A stretch of 64,000 bases of DNA from DATFDN01 sp963818725 (GCA_963818725.1 CAWFTU010000024.1:1-64000), one strand, 5' to 3'. Shown: positions 27,843 through 37,757, numbered from the stretch's first letter. The notes: generated from the sequence alone by a model not told the origin. A program made the numbers and translations.

Positions 27843-28901
27843 TCACCGTGCAGCCTGGGTGAACTTGTCGAAGTGGATGTGCTCCGGCTCGACGCCGAGC
27901 ATGTGCAGCATCGGGATCACCGCGTCGATCATCGGCGGCGGCCCGCAAGCGTAGGCGTCGATCTCGCCCTCCAGCGGGGCCTCCCGTATCAGGCGGGTCA
28001 GCACCTCGTGGACGAAACCGGTCTCGCCCGACCAATCCTCCACCCCGTCGTGGTGCGACAGCGCCGCGATGAACCGGAAGTCCGAAAGCTCTCGCTCAAG
28101 CTTCCTGACGTGGTCGAGATGGAACAGGTCGCGCACGGTCCGCGCGCCATAGAAGAAGCGGATTGGCCGGCTCTCGCCGCTGCGCAGGTGGTCTTGCAGG
28201 ATCGACCAGAGCGGCGACATCCCCGACCCGCCGCCGATCAGCAGCATCGGGCCGGGCCGTCCCTCGCGGCGAAACCAGGTGCCGTAAGGCCCTTTGACCC
28301 GCAGCTTCGCGCCGGGCGTGAGCGGGCCTTCGGCCCGCGGGTCCAGCCGCGCCGAGAACGCGCCGTCGGCGTAGCGCTTGATGATGAAGTCGAGTGTCGT
28401 GCCGCCCTCGGGCGGGTTGGCCATCGAGAAGGAGCGGGTGATCTCCGGCAAGCGGGCACCGGCGGGAATCGTGATGTCGACGTACTGCCCGGCCCAGAAA
28501 CGCAGCGGCGCCTCGATCTCCAGCCGCAGCAGGCTGATGTCGTGGGTCAGCGGCTCGACGCCGACCAGTTCCGCGGCGTATTCGCGCACCGGAATCGACC
28601 GGCTCAGCAGATCCTCGTCGTAGTTCAGCAGCTCGATGACGAGATCGCTGTAGGCGTACGTGCGGCAGAGCAGGATGTGGTCGGTCTCGCGCTCGTAGTC
28701 GGCGAGCGCGAAGGTCGAGTACTTGCCAAGCTCGATGTCGCCTTCCATCAAGCGGGACTTGCAGCTACTGCACTGGCCCTCCTTGCAGCCGTGCATCACC
28801 GAGATGCCCTGGCGGAACGCCGCCTCCAGGACGGTCTCGCCCTCCTCGACCTCCATCTCAACGCCCACGGGCTCGAAACGGACGGTGTACGTCTCGGCCA
28901 T
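27843..28901 (-). CDS. prmB: Propane monooxygenase reductase (2Fe-2S / FAD / NADH)
   Basis: 352-aa electron-transfer component. Plant-type ferredoxin domain with C-x4-C-x2-C (CKEGQCSSC, residues ~37-45) and a distal Cys in LLCRTYA; then an FAD-binding barrel (RSFSMAN) and NAD domain (LLIGGGSGMSPLWSIL, YACGPPPMID). The ATG at 28901 follows GGGGGGAAAGG. Intact and immediately upstream of prmC (41-nt gap). The IS cluster starting at 28969 now separates it from prmA and the operon promoter, so its expression is doubtful. Confidence 0.93.
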   Translation of the reverse strand: MAETYTVRFEPVGVEMEVEEGETVLEAAFRQGISVMHGCKEGQCSSCKSRLMEGDIELGKYSTFALADYERETDHILLCRTYAYSDLVIELLNYDEDLLSRSIPVREYAAELVGVEPLTHDISLLRLEIEAPLRFWAGQYVDITIPAGARLPEITRSFSMANPPEGGTTLDFIIKRYADGAFSARLDPRAEGPLTPGAKLRVKGPYGTWFRREGRPGPMLLIGGGSGMSPLWSILQDHLRSGESRPIRFFYGARTVRDLFHLDHVRKLERELSDFRFIAALSHHDGVEDWSGETGFVHEVLTRLIREAPLEGEIDAYACGPPPMIDAVIPMLHMLGVEPEHIHFDKFTQAAR

Positions 28902-28924
28902 GCTGGCCTTTCCCCCCGCAAGAC

Positions 28925-28956
28925 GCTCCGGGGCAGCACTGGGCGGACCCCGGAGC
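28925..28956 (-). promoter_or_regulatory. Intercistronic stem-loop in front of prmB
   Basis: GCTCCGGGG and CCCCGGAGC form a perfect 9-bp stem with a 14-nt loop, 24 nt upstream of the prmB start and outside the IS. A hairpin after the large-subunit gene may stabilise the upstream mRNA or lower readthrough, giving more hydroxylase than reductase. Confidence 0.55.
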
Positions 28957-28968
28957 AAGTGACTTATA

Positions 28969-30131
28969 CCGAAGCCAGTGCCCTTTGGGTCATCGGGCTT
29001 GCTTGTCGCGGTGACGATCTGATTTGCTCTCCTTGGTGGTCGGAGGAGGGGCGGTGGTGCTGGGGCTGGCGATATCGGATCGGCACAGCGCGGAGGCGCT
29101 GCGAAAGATGGTGCGGGCAGAGACCCGGCCCCGTGTGGGCATCCGCATGCTGGCGATCGCGGCGCTGCTGGACGGGCTCGACCGGACCGGTGCGGCCCGA
29201 CAGTTCGGCATGAGCCGCAACGTGCTGCGCATCTGGATCACGCGCTACAACCAGGACGGGGTCGCTGGTCTGGTGGACCGGTGGAGCAGCGGGCCGCCCG
29301 CGAAGCTGTCGGCCGAGCAGCAAGCGCAGCTGCGCGCCACGGTGGCGGCCGGCGCCGAACTCGAGCGCGACGGCATCGTCGCGTTCCGGGTGGCCGATAT
29401 CTGCGGGGTGGCCGAGCGCGCGTTTGGTGTCCGCTACAGCCGCTCGGGGATGCAGCGCCTGCTGCACGCGATCGGCTGCTCCTGGTTGGTGCCGCGGCCC
29501 CGCCACCCTCGGGCCGATGCCGCCGCCCAGGCGGCGTTCAAAAAAGGATTTGCCGGCAATGCTCGCCACGCTCGCCGCCGCGCATCCCGCGGCCGCGCGC
29601 ATCGAGCTGTGGTTCCAGGATGAGATGCGTGTCGGCCAGAAGGGCACGCTGACCCGGGTCTGGGGTCTGCGCGGCCAGCGTGCCGTGCGCCGACGCGACC
29701 TGCGGTTCAGCTCCGCTTATCTGTTCGGTGCTGTCTGCCCCGAGCGGGGCACTGGCGCCGCCCTTGTGCTGCCGCGCGTCAGTCTGTGGGCGACGAACCA
29801 GCACCTGGCCGAGATCAGCCAGCACGTCGCCCCCGGCGCGCACGCCGCCCTCGTGCTCGACGGGGCGGGCTGGCACTCCGAACCCGGCCTGGTCGTGCCC
29901 GCCACCATCACGCTCGTGCCCTTGCCACCCTACTCGCCGGAGTTGAACCCGGCAGAGGCGCTCTGGCATGAAATGCGGCGGCGCTTCTTCGCCTTGCAGG
30001 TGTTCAAAAACTACGACGCCATCGTCGATGCCTGCTGCGCAGCCTGGAACCGCGTCCAGGCAGACCCGGCGTTCATCAGGGCGGTCACCGGATACGCCTG
30101 GCTGCCCTCGCTCAAAGGCTAACGGCTTCGG
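28969..30131 (+). mobile_element. IS630-family element between prmA and prmB (copy 1)
   Basis: Short inverted ends CCGAAGCC / GGCTTCGG, each flanked by TA (28967-28968 and 30132-30133), the IS630 target. Inserted within the short segment that separates prmA from prmB, next to an integrase fragment. Confidence 0.82.
29024..30122 (+). pseudogene. IS630-family transposase, frame change at an A-run
   Basis: First frame: HTH part (DRTGAARQFGMSRNVLRIWITRYNQDG) and linker. Second frame: DDE part (ELWFQDEMRVGQKG, ALVLDGAGWH, LVPLPPYSPELNPAEALWHEMRR). The switch occurs at TTC-AAAAAA-GGA (29537-29548): five A would give continuous FKKDLPAML. The shift needed is +1, so it is either frameshifting on the A-run or a homopolymer gain. 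Confidence 0.85.
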
Positions 30132-30133
30132 TA

Positions 30134-30287
30134 TGATCCGGGCTTCCTCTGCCGCGCCGACCGCCTCGGCTTCGGCCCTGGTCGGGCAACCGGTGGAGAA
30201 CTCGGCGATCTCGAATGCCTGACGTCCAATCCGAACCGTGCCGCGGCAGTGCCAGACCTTGCCGCGCTTGCGGTAGTGGAGAACCAA
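30134..30287 (-). pseudogene. N-terminal fragment of a phage-type integrase
   Basis: From 30287 the frame reads MVLHYRKRGKVWHCRGTV, then RIGRQAFEIAEFSTGC and a helix RAEAEAVGAAEEARI, matching the arm-binding start of tyrosine integrases. It ends at the IS630 boundary, and the sequence on the other side of that IS does not continue it. An older insertion therefore existed between prmA and prmB before the IS630 arrived. Confidence 0.55.
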
Positions 30288-31089
30288 GCGGCGCCCGTGA
30301 ATGATGGCTTGGCAAAGCCGGGGCGCTCAGCGTCTCATGCTTCCGGAATTTGTCCACTGATTTCTGGAGTGGCTGGTGCGGTCAGCGGTGCCGTCGCGAA
30401 TTGTGTGGAAATTAAACCCCGTCCGGTTTGAGAGGTGTGGTTTTGGAGGCAGGGTCCCTATCTCCAGGGGATGATGAAACTTAGCCTTGTTCGCTCCTGT
30501 CATGCTGCGCGTTGACCATGCCCGGTGGGGCCAGACGCCGGAGGACCTGCGTCGGCTCGCAACGAGCGCTGCCCATCAACGCACTCGCGAGCGCTTCTTG
30601 GCGCTTTACGAGATCACCGAAGAGAGTTGCGCCACGCAGGTTGCCGAACGCACTGGCCGCCACCCGCAGACCGTGATGGAGTGGCTGCACCTCTACAACG
30701 AGCGTGGCCCCGAGGCGCTGACCTACCGACGCACTGGCGGCCGTCCCCCCTTTGTCCCGCCATCGCCGCCGTACTCGGCGCAGAGCTCCGTGCGGCCCAG
30801 CAGGCTGCGGCCAGCCCATCCGTAGCCGGAGCTGATCCGCCGCCGCGCTGGACGCTCAAGCGCCTGGTCGGCTGCGTGCGGGCGCGGTTCGGCCGTCCCT
30901 GCTGCCGCGAGACCATCCGCGCTGCCCTGCACCGGCTGGACCTGTCGTGGAAGAAAGCCCGCAAGCTGCTCGGTCGCGCCGATCCCGAACGGCGCGCCGC
31001 CTTTCTCGACCGGCTACGGCCGGTGCTGGACAGCGCCCAGCGCGATCGGCACGTGCTGGTCCACCTCGACGAGGCGCACATCCACCAGG

Positions 31090-33022
31090 CCGAAGTTTTC
31101 ATTGACCCTGCCCTGATCCGCTAGAGTTTCCTTCTGTTTTCTGGGTTACTGGCGGGCTGGATGTGTCCATACACGGGGCTTGCGTCGGCGCGACCTGGCG
31201 TGATTCGGTTCGGCCATGTTCATCGACATCGTGCCGAATGGTCGATCTGCGCCGGCAGTGCTGTTGCGCGAAAGCTATCGCGAGGGTCGCACGGTCAAGA
31301 AACGCACCTTGGCCAATCTGGGCCAATTGCCAGCCTTGGTGATTGATGGACTGCGGGTGCTCCTGCAGGGCGGCACGGCGATCGCACGACCGGGCGAGGT
31401 ATTCGAGATCCAGCGCGCCTTGCCGCATGGCCATGTCGCCGCTGTGCTCGGCACGATGCGCAAGCTCGATCTGCCGCGGCTGCTCAGCCGCACGCCGTCG
31501 CGCGAGCGCGATCTGGCGCTGGCCATGATTGCCAGCCGGATCATCGCCCCTGGCTCCAAACTGGCGACCCTGCGGAGGCTGTTGCCGGAGACGGCGAGTT
31601 CCAGTCTGGGCCGGGTCCTCGACCTCGGTGCCATCGAGGAACGCGAGATCTATGCGGCGCTGGATTGGCTCGGCGGGGAGCAGATGCGCATCGAGCGGAG
31701 CCTGGCACGGCGCCACCTGAAAGACGGCACGCTGGTGCTCTACGATGTGAGCTCGTCGTATCTGGAAGGCCGGCACTGTGCGCTTGCCCAGCACGGCTAT
31801 AGCCGGGATCGTCGGCCCGATCGGCTGCAGATCGTCTACGGCCTGCTGTGCGACCGCGACGGCTGCCCGATCGCTATCGAGGTGTTCGCAGGCGATACCG
31901 GCGATCCCACCACCTTGTCCGCACAGGTCGAGAAGCTGAAGCGCCGGTTCGGGCTCAGGCACTTGGTGCTGGTCGGCGACCGCGGCATGATTACCGCCGC
32001 GCGCATCCGTGATGACCTCAAGCCGGCTGGCCTCGATTGGATCACCACCCTGCGCGCGCCGCAGATCCAGGCGCTGGCCGAGAGCGGACCCCTGCAGTTG
32101 TCGCTGTTTGACCAACGCGACTTGGCCGAGATCACTGCCCCTGACTATCCGGGCGAGCGGCTGATCGTGTGCCGCAATCCGGATCTCGCGCGCGAGCGGG
32201 CGCGCAAGCGCGCGGAGCTGTTGGCCGCCACCGAGCGCGATCTGTCGCGGATCGCCGCCCAGGTGCGGCGGCGGCACGCGCCCTTGCGCGGCCAAGCCGC
32301 CATCGGGCTTGCGGTCGGTGCGGTGATCGATCATCACAAAATGGGCAAGCACTTCGCGCTGACCATCACCGCCGACAGCTTCACGTATCACCGCCAGCCC
32401 GAGAGCATCGACCGCGAGGCGCGGCTCGACGGCCTCTATGTCATCCGCACCAGCCTGCCGGCAGCGTCGATGGGTGCCGCGGATACTGTCCGGGCCTACA
32501 AGGACCTGGCCCGGGTGGAGCGGGCATTTCGCTCACTGAAATCGGTCGATCTGCGGATCCGTCCCATCCATCACTGGATCGAGCCGCGGGTCCGGGCGCA
32601 CGTGTTCCTGTGCATGCTCGCCTACTACGTCGAGTGGCATCTGCGCGCGGCCTGGGCACCGATCCTGTTTCATGAGCACGACCGGGACGCTGCCCAACAG
32701 GAGCGCGCCTCGCCAGTCGCTGCGGCCGACATCTCCGAGGCCGCCAAGCGCAAGCGCGGCCGCCGGCGCAGCGATGACGGCCTGCCGGTCACCAGCTTCG
32801 GCGACTTGCTGGCCCACCTCGCCACCCTGACGCTTAACGTGGTCGCGCCACCCGAGGCACCGAATGCCTCATTCGTGCTCGCCGCCAAACCCACGCCGCT
32901 CCAGAGCAAGGCCTTCGAACTGATCGGCGCACCCTTGCCGCGTGTCCAGTAACCAGCCAGGGTCATTACGAAAATCCCCAGACTGCAGCACAGGTTCTTC
33001 CACCCGACAGTGCAAACTTCGG
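31090..33022 (+). mobile_element. IS1634-family element, 6-bp target duplication
   Basis: Inverted ends CCGAAGTTTTCATTG (31090-31104) and, reversed, CCGAAGTTTGCACTG (33022-33008). ACCAGG is repeated at 31084-31089 and 33023-33028. Nested inside the IS630 copy. Confidence 0.88.
31216..32952 (+). CDS. IS1634-family transposase
   Basis: 578-aa DDE transposase, full length. Recognisable stretches: LVLYDVSSSYLEGRHC (first Asp), LQIVYGLLCDRDGCPIAIEVFAGDTGDPTT, LVLVGDRGMIT (second Asp), and DLARVERAFRSLKSVDLRIRPIHH with the catalytic Glu. Intact and probably functional. Confidence 0.93.
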   Translation: MFIDIVPNGRSAPAVLLRESYREGRTVKKRTLANLGQLPALVIDGLRVLLQGGTAIARPGEVFEIQRALPHGHVAAVLGTMRKLDLPRLLSRTPSRERDLALAMIASRIIAPGSKLATLRRLLPETASSSLGRVLDLGAIEEREIYAALDWLGGEQMRIERSLARRHLKDGTLVLYDVSSSYLEGRHCALAQHGYSRDRRPDRLQIVYGLLCDRDGCPIAIEVFAGDTGDPTTLSAQVEKLKRRFGLRHLVLVGDRGMITAARIRDDLKPAGLDWITTLRAPQIQALAESGPLQLSLFDQRDLAEITAPDYPGERLIVCRNPDLARERARKRAELLAATERDLSRIAAQVRRRHAPLRGQAAIGLAVGAVIDHHKMGKHFALTITADSFTYHRQPESIDREARLDGLYVIRTSLPAASMGAADTVRAYKDLARVERAFRSLKSVDLRIRPIHHWIEPRVRAHVFLCMLAYYVEWHLRAAWAPILFHEHDRDAAQQERASPVAAADISEAAKRKRGRRRSDDGLPVTSFGDLLAHLATLTLNVVAPPEAPNASFVLAAKPTPLQSKAFELIGAPLPRVQ

Positions 33023-33550
33023 ACCAGGACGCCGATCTCGGCTACGGCTGGGGCGAGCGCGGCAAGCGCTTCCACGTGGCCTCCTGCTCGCCCGGCCTCG
33101 CCGCCAGGGTCTCGCTCTACGGCCTCTACCTCTACAACGAAGGCCAGGTGCGGCTATGGCCCTATGCACGGGCCAACGGCGAACACACGATCGATGTGCT
33201 GCACCGGCTCCGTGCCGAGTTCCCCGATGGCATGCTCGTCGTGATCTGGGACGGTGTGCCCTGTCACCGGGCCAAGGCGGTATGGGCCGCCGCTGCCAGC
33301 CTGGGCATCACGCTCATGCCGCTGCCGGGCTACAGCCCGGACCTGATGCCGGTCGAGGCGCTGTGGCGCTGGCTGCGCGAGGACGTCACCTACCATCACT
33401 GCCACGCCACGGCCGACGACCTGACCCGGCGCGTCGCCCTGTTCGAGGCCAAGGTCAACCAAGACTCTTGCGTCGTCGCCGATCGCCTCTGGGTCAAGGA
33501 CTGCCTCGATCCCGAGGAGGAGAAACTACGATTCTCAAACTAGACGCGGT

Positions 33551-35222
33551 TTAGTTGATCGCGTTGATCTTGAAGCCTCGCTTATACTCGGCGACGTGCT
33601 TCTCGCGCTCCTCGGGGCTCATCGCGCGTATCACCTCAAGCGGGGCGTTCAGCGTGTAGGGACGGAAGTCGTCGATCGTCCACATCTCCTTGTCCTCGAA
33701 GCGGAGATGCGGCTGCGCCACCATGGTCTTGCCATCGCTGCGGACGAAGCCGAGAATCCTTGATGCAGTCGGCCATGTTCCGGCCGTGGTAGGAGGTCTC
33801 CCACTCGCGCCGGCCGCCGAAGCGGCCCATCGCGGGCGTCGGCCGCCCCTCGTACTCCGCGCCGAACGCGACCTTGTGCGTCCGGCGGCACTCCTCGGAG
33901 CAGTAGGTGTAGAGCTTGCCGTCCACCTCGTCCACGCAGAACTCCTCGCGGATCAGGCAGGGCACCATGCAGCTCCAGCAGCGGTGCGGGTAGACGTAGC
34001 CGGTTTCCCCGGCGAACAGGATCGGCTTTTCGCCCCTGTGGCTCAGCTTGTCGTACCACTTCCAATAATTGCCGAACTCGGCGTACCAGCCCGGGTACTT
34101 GTGCTCGAACCACTCGAAGTCGCGCTCGCCCATGCCGTCGATGCGCCAGAAGTTCGCCGACCAGCTAACCGAGAAGAACTGCGCGGTCAGATGCACGTAG
34201 TTCTTCTTGACGATGCGGTCCCAGGCATGGGCCACGTCGTCATGGTGGATCTTCACGCCGTACTTCTCCAGCGGCAGCATGTAGGTGCGGTAGTAGTCCT
34301 CATAGATCCAGCGGTGCCACAGCTCGGCATAGGATTCCTTCTTCTTGTCGCGATTGGTGGTGCCGTATTCGATGAACGTGCCGATCGCCGCGTCAACGAT
34401 CGCGTGGTTCTGCCAGAAGGCGTATTTCAGGTCGCGCTCCAGCAGCAGGTGGTTGCTCGGCTCCTTCAGCATCGACATCAGCATCGAATGCCCGTTGCCG
34501 ATGTGCCGGCTCTCGTCGGACTGCACCGAGAGGAACACCGTCGGCAGCGCGTAGTCGCCGTTGCGCGCCGCCTCGGACGGCATGGCGACGAACAGCGTGT
34601 TGGTGAACGCCGTCTCCGCGACGACCGTCAGGTAGATGCTGGCGGCGGTGATGGCGTCGCCGGTCAGGAAGCCCTCGGCGAACTGGCGGCCGATGGTGCT
34701 GGCGTAGCACTTGCCGAACGCGGCCTCGGTGATGTCGAACCCGGCCGGGTCAATGTAGTTCTCCATGTACCATTTCTTAAGGTTCATCTGGATGGTGGAA
34801 TGGCGGAACTCATCGACCATCTGCATGGTGAAGCCGGTGCGCAGCTCCTCGCCCGGCGCCAGCCGCGCGACCATCGCCATCGAGCGGGCCGCCGAGATCT
34901 CGGGGAACGGGATGATCGCCAGGAAGAGCTTCATCCACTCGATCCACCGCGGCTCAACGTTGCGGAACATGTCGCCGCGCAGCGCCGCGTCGAGCGCGCC
35001 GTAGACGCGGTTGTCCTTTTCCTTCTGCATCGGGAAATAGGAGCGCAACACCTGCTTCATCGGGTCGCGCGGCGCCTTGGTGATCTTGTAGTCGGTCGGG
35101 AAGGTGTTGGCTTCCTGGACGTAGCTCGGCGTCCAGCCGAGATCGGCGACCCGCTTGGCGGCCTCGCCGATGCTGATCCCGCGTTGCGCGGTGATCTTGT
35201 TGAGCGTCAATCCGTCAGGCAT
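33551..35222 (-). CDS. prmA: Propane monooxygenase hydroxylase large (alpha) subunit; 1-nt frameshift near the 3' end
   Basis: Diiron catalytic subunit that hydroxylates short alkanes or related substrates. Iron ligands: Glu in PFPEISAAR, ExxH in MVDEFRHST, Glu in VVAETAFTN and ExxH in SDESRHIGNG. A cysteine-rich stretch (CWSCMVPC, CSEEC) is typical of PrmA. From 35222 the frame is open to GRNMADCIKD, where GGATTCTCGG (33755) has one T too many. Removing it gives LGFVRSDGKTMVAQPH to the TAA at 33551-33553, 556 aa in all, normal for PrmA. The stop codon sits on the TA target of the IS630 element. All catalytic residues lie before the indel. Confidence 0.94.
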
Positions 35223-35309
35223 TTACCTCTTCCCTGTTCAATGTCACCCGCGAGACGCGGGCCGGCTTGGCACCAGCCGAGTGGACCGCGAAGGCCGCCT
35301 ATCAAGCCC

Positions 35310-35433
35310 CAATACGGTTCACTTTAGTTGTTTGTGCCGCAGGGAGAACCAAGGCGAATGCTGCATTTTCAATTGGTTGGTATTCGACCGATAGCTTAAG
35401 TGAACAGGATTTTGCCTTAAGTGAACCGTATTG
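35310..35433. mobile_element. 124-bp MITE with 10-bp target duplication in the prmA leader
   Basis: Ends CAATACGGTTCACTTTAG (35310-35327) and CTTAAGTGAACCGTATTG (35416-35433) are inverted repeats with a 15-bp perfect core. TATCAAGCCC is duplicated at 35300-35309 and 35434-35443. A third partial copy, CTTAAGTGAAC, lies at 35395-35405. No coding capacity. The 10-bp duplication and end sequence suggest mobilisation by an IS4-group transposase, which is not in this window. Confidence 0.88.
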
Positions 35434-35571
35434 TATCAAGCCCGGAGGAACGGAGAAGGGCGCCGGCCCGCGACAAGCAGGGGCGACGCCCGGGGCATGG
35501 AACTTCCTTCCTCCGGCCAATTCTTGTTCCGCGACGCCCGCGCGACGCGGCGGTTGGCTGATCGCTTTTGA

Positions 35572-35587
35572 CGCAATCGGTGTGCCA
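35572..35587 (-). promoter_or_regulatory. Sigma-54 (-24/-12) promoter of the prm operon
   Basis: On the - strand TGGCACACCGATTGCG: GG and GC with the required 10 nt between. Transcription would start near 35560, leaving a leader of ~340 nt before prmA, into which the MITE has inserted. Two inverted-repeat operators lie 95-133 bp upstream. Confidence 0.85.
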
Positions 35588-35681
35588 ATCGATCCCGACC
35601 CGGCGCCACACATTGACGTCCAGCAAACCAGCGCCGCTCCGCCACGATGCCGACGGTGTCGCGCGGGCACCCGTCCCATTC

Positions 35682-35720
35682 CAAGGCAATGGAGCGTCGC
35701 AACTGTCCCATTCTGGAACA
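35682..35720. promoter_or_regulatory. Two candidate activator (UAS) sites upstream of prmA
   Basis: TGTCCC-ATTCT-GGAACA (35704-35720) is an inverted repeat of form TGTYCC-N5-GRAACA, and CGTCCC-ATTCC-AAGGCA (35682-35698) is a degraded copy 22 bp away. The same form occurs twice upstream of adh (42030-42046 and 42062-42078). Confidence 0.6.
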
Positions 35721-35723
35721 GCC

Positions 35724-35915
35724 TCATGACACCGGGTCGTCCAAGCCGGGATTGCCCGAGGGACGCACCAGCGATTTGCCCTCCGCGATGAAGCGGGCCG
35801 CCAAGATCAGAGCCCCCATGGTGAAGTCCTTGCCGTGCGCGGCGATCATCTCTTCGGCGAGCGCGCCAAGGCGGCCGAAGAACCGGTCCTTGGAGGCGTC
35901 ATCGCCCTGGCTCAT
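35724..35915 (-). CDS. 63-aa hypothetical protein downstream of the WD40 gene
   Basis: Small, probably helical soluble protein (MSQGDDASKDRFFGRLGALA; EEMIAAHGKDFTMGALILAA). Its ATG overlaps the WD40 stop (ATGA), the arrangement of a coupled real gene. I do not recognise the family. It is the last gene of the adh-WD40 unit and ends 4 nt before the prmA UAS. Confidence 0.55.
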   Translation of the reverse strand: MSQGDDASKDRFFGRLGALAEEMIAAHGKDFTMGALILAARFIAEGKSLVRPSGNPGLDDPVS

Positions 35916-37052
35916 GCTTCGGCTCCCTGGCTTGCAACCGCGCCAGCTCCGCTGGGGCGTTCCCCTGGCCGACGGAGCAGCCCTTCGGGGAACAGGACAG
36001 TCCCGGCCTCGCCCTCCGCCGTGCCGAGCGCGAGCAGGCGCCCATCGGGCGAGAAGGCGAGCGCCGTCACCGCCCCGCCGCCGGCTGTCTTGACAAAGAG
36101 CGCGTCCTCGACGCCCGGCTGGCAGAGGATGACCGCGCCATGGCTGTAGCCGGCGGCGAGCAGCGGCAAGGCCGGATGCCAGGCGATCACCGAGACCGGA
36201 TGCTGGCGGCTCGGCAGGCCGCAGCCCAGCGGCTCGGCCGCGCTCGGCGGATCGAAGCGCCAGCAGAGCGTGCGCGGCCCGCCAGAGGCGGCGAGGAAGA
36301 CGCCGTCGGCGGAGACGGCGAGCCAGCGCGGCAGGGCGGCACAGCCGGTGAGCGCGACGTCGTCGCCTCCGGGCATGTGCCAGACGACGATCGCGCCGCG
36401 CTCGCCGGACCCTTCCAGGCCCGCCGCCAGGTACGCGCCATCGGGGCTCCAGGCCAGCGCGAGTGGGCGCCCTGGCGTGCGCAGGTGCCGCACGGGGGCG
36501 TGATCCTCCGCGACGACGCTGACGCCCTCTGCATGTGCCACCGCCAGGCGGTGGCCGCCGGGTCGTAAGCCAGCGCGCCCACGACACTGGGCAGGCTCAG
36601 CTTTTGCCCCGTGGTGGTCCGCACGTCACGCCCAGAGGCGAAGGCGAACCGGCCCGCTCCGCCAGCGGCGATAAACGCGATCGGCCGCCCGCCGAACCCG
36701 GTGCGCGGACGCGCCTCGCCCGACGCGGACAGCCGCACCAGCGTGCCGTCCGCGCCGCCGCTCAGAGCCGCCGGTGGGGTCGGACACCAGGGCCAGGCAG
36801 CCGCCCAACACGCCGGGACTGGCTTTGTGCGCCTGCACGCGCGCGACCGGCGGGCGCGGCGCGCGGGCCAGGATCAGCTCGACGCCGCCGTCCGGCCGCC
36901 GGGCGATCCGTGGCCCACCGTCCCAGCGCGCGCGCCACCGCACCATCGGCGAGGCCGAACGCGGCGAGCGGGTGGTCGGCGTCCCAGGGAGCCTCCCAAG
37001 CCACGCCGACGATCGCCGCGCCGAGCAGGTCGATCAGGGGCGGCTGGACCAT
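35912..37052 (-). pseudogene. WD40-repeat protein between adh and prmA, frame broken three times
   Basis: Beta-propeller protein of unknown role. The last 209 residues (from 36541) are an uninterrupted WD40-type array (GRPLALAWSPDGAYLAAGLEGSG, SVIAWHPALPLLAAGYSHGAV, VTALAFSPDGRLLALGTAEG). The N-terminal half lies in three frames (MVQPPLIDLLGAAIVGVAWE from 37052; RWDGGPRIARRPDGGVELIL; RLSASGEARPRTGFGGRPIAF), switching near 36945, 36780 and 36545; each step needs one base. It starts 1 nt after the adh stop, so it belongs to that operon. Confidence 0.75.
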
Positions 37053-37757
37053 GTCAGGGGATCAGCACCGCCCGGCCCTTCACCTTGCCATGGTGCAGAT
37101 CCTGTAGCGCCTGGTTGGCGTCCTGAAGCCGGTACTCGCGGGTGGCGAGATGCACCAGGCCGCGATCGGCGAGCGCCATCAGCTCCACCAGCTCGGGATA
37201 GGTGCCGACCAGGTTGCCCACGATCGTCTTTTCGCTGACGATCATGTCCATGGTCGGCAGGTCGATCTTCCCGCCGGAGCCGACGATGTAATAGGAGCCA
37301 GCGTTGCGCGTCATGGCGATGCCGGTCTTCACCGCGTCGCCCTCGGCCACGAAGTCGATCACCGCCTCGGCACCCTTGCCGCCGGTCAGGTCGAGCACGC
37401 GCTGCAACGCGTTCCCATCGGCTTGAACGACGTGGTGCGCGCCGCACTCCTTCGCGAGCTGCAACGCCATCTCCGATCGGTCGACGGCGATGATCTCGGC
37501 GGCGCACAGCGCGCGCAGCACCTGAATGCCGATATGGCCGAGCCCGCCCACGCCGATCACCGCCGCGTACTCGCCGGGCAGCAGGTGGCGCGAGGCTTTC
37601 TTGGCGGCACGGTACGCGGTCAGGCCAGCGTCGGTGTACGGCGCCACGTCCTTCGGGGCGAGCGACTTCGGCAGCTTGATGAGCGCGCGCTCGCCAGAGA
37701 GCAAATACTGCGCGTAGCCGCCATTGGTGTTATAGATCCGGCTGTCATTATCTTGAA

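Larger units (their letters stand above)
30502..33543 (+). pseudogene. IS630-family transposase split by IS1634
   Basis: N-terminus LRVDHARWGQTPEDLRRLA and HTH (ERTGRHPQTVMEWLHLYNERG). A -1 frame change at the C6 run 30745-30750 leads to PAIAAVLGAELRAAQQ. The DDE core stops at HVLVHLDEAHIHQ (31088) and resumes at 33029 with DADLGYGWGERGKRFHV; then VIWDGVPCH and LPGYSPDLMPVEALWRWLRE. Removing the IS1634 and one ACCAGG copy rejoins the two parts in frame. Confidence 0.85.
30415..33551 (+). mobile_element. IS630-family element (copy 2) at the prmA stop codon, carrying an IS1634 insertion
   Basis: Inverted ends AACCCCGTCCGGTTTGAGA (from 30415) and TCTCAAACTAGACGCGGTT (to 33551), with TA at 30413-30414 and 33552-33553. 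The right TA belongs to the prmA stop codon; after insertion the stop is still TAA because the element supplies the last A. About 1.2 kb long without the IS1634. Confidence 0.85.

Noticed and set aside
29537..29548. Programmed frameshift in the IS630 transposase.
   Set aside because: The step needed is +1, unlike the usual -1 slip on A6G, and many other 1-nt indels occur in this window, so an indel is at least as likely.
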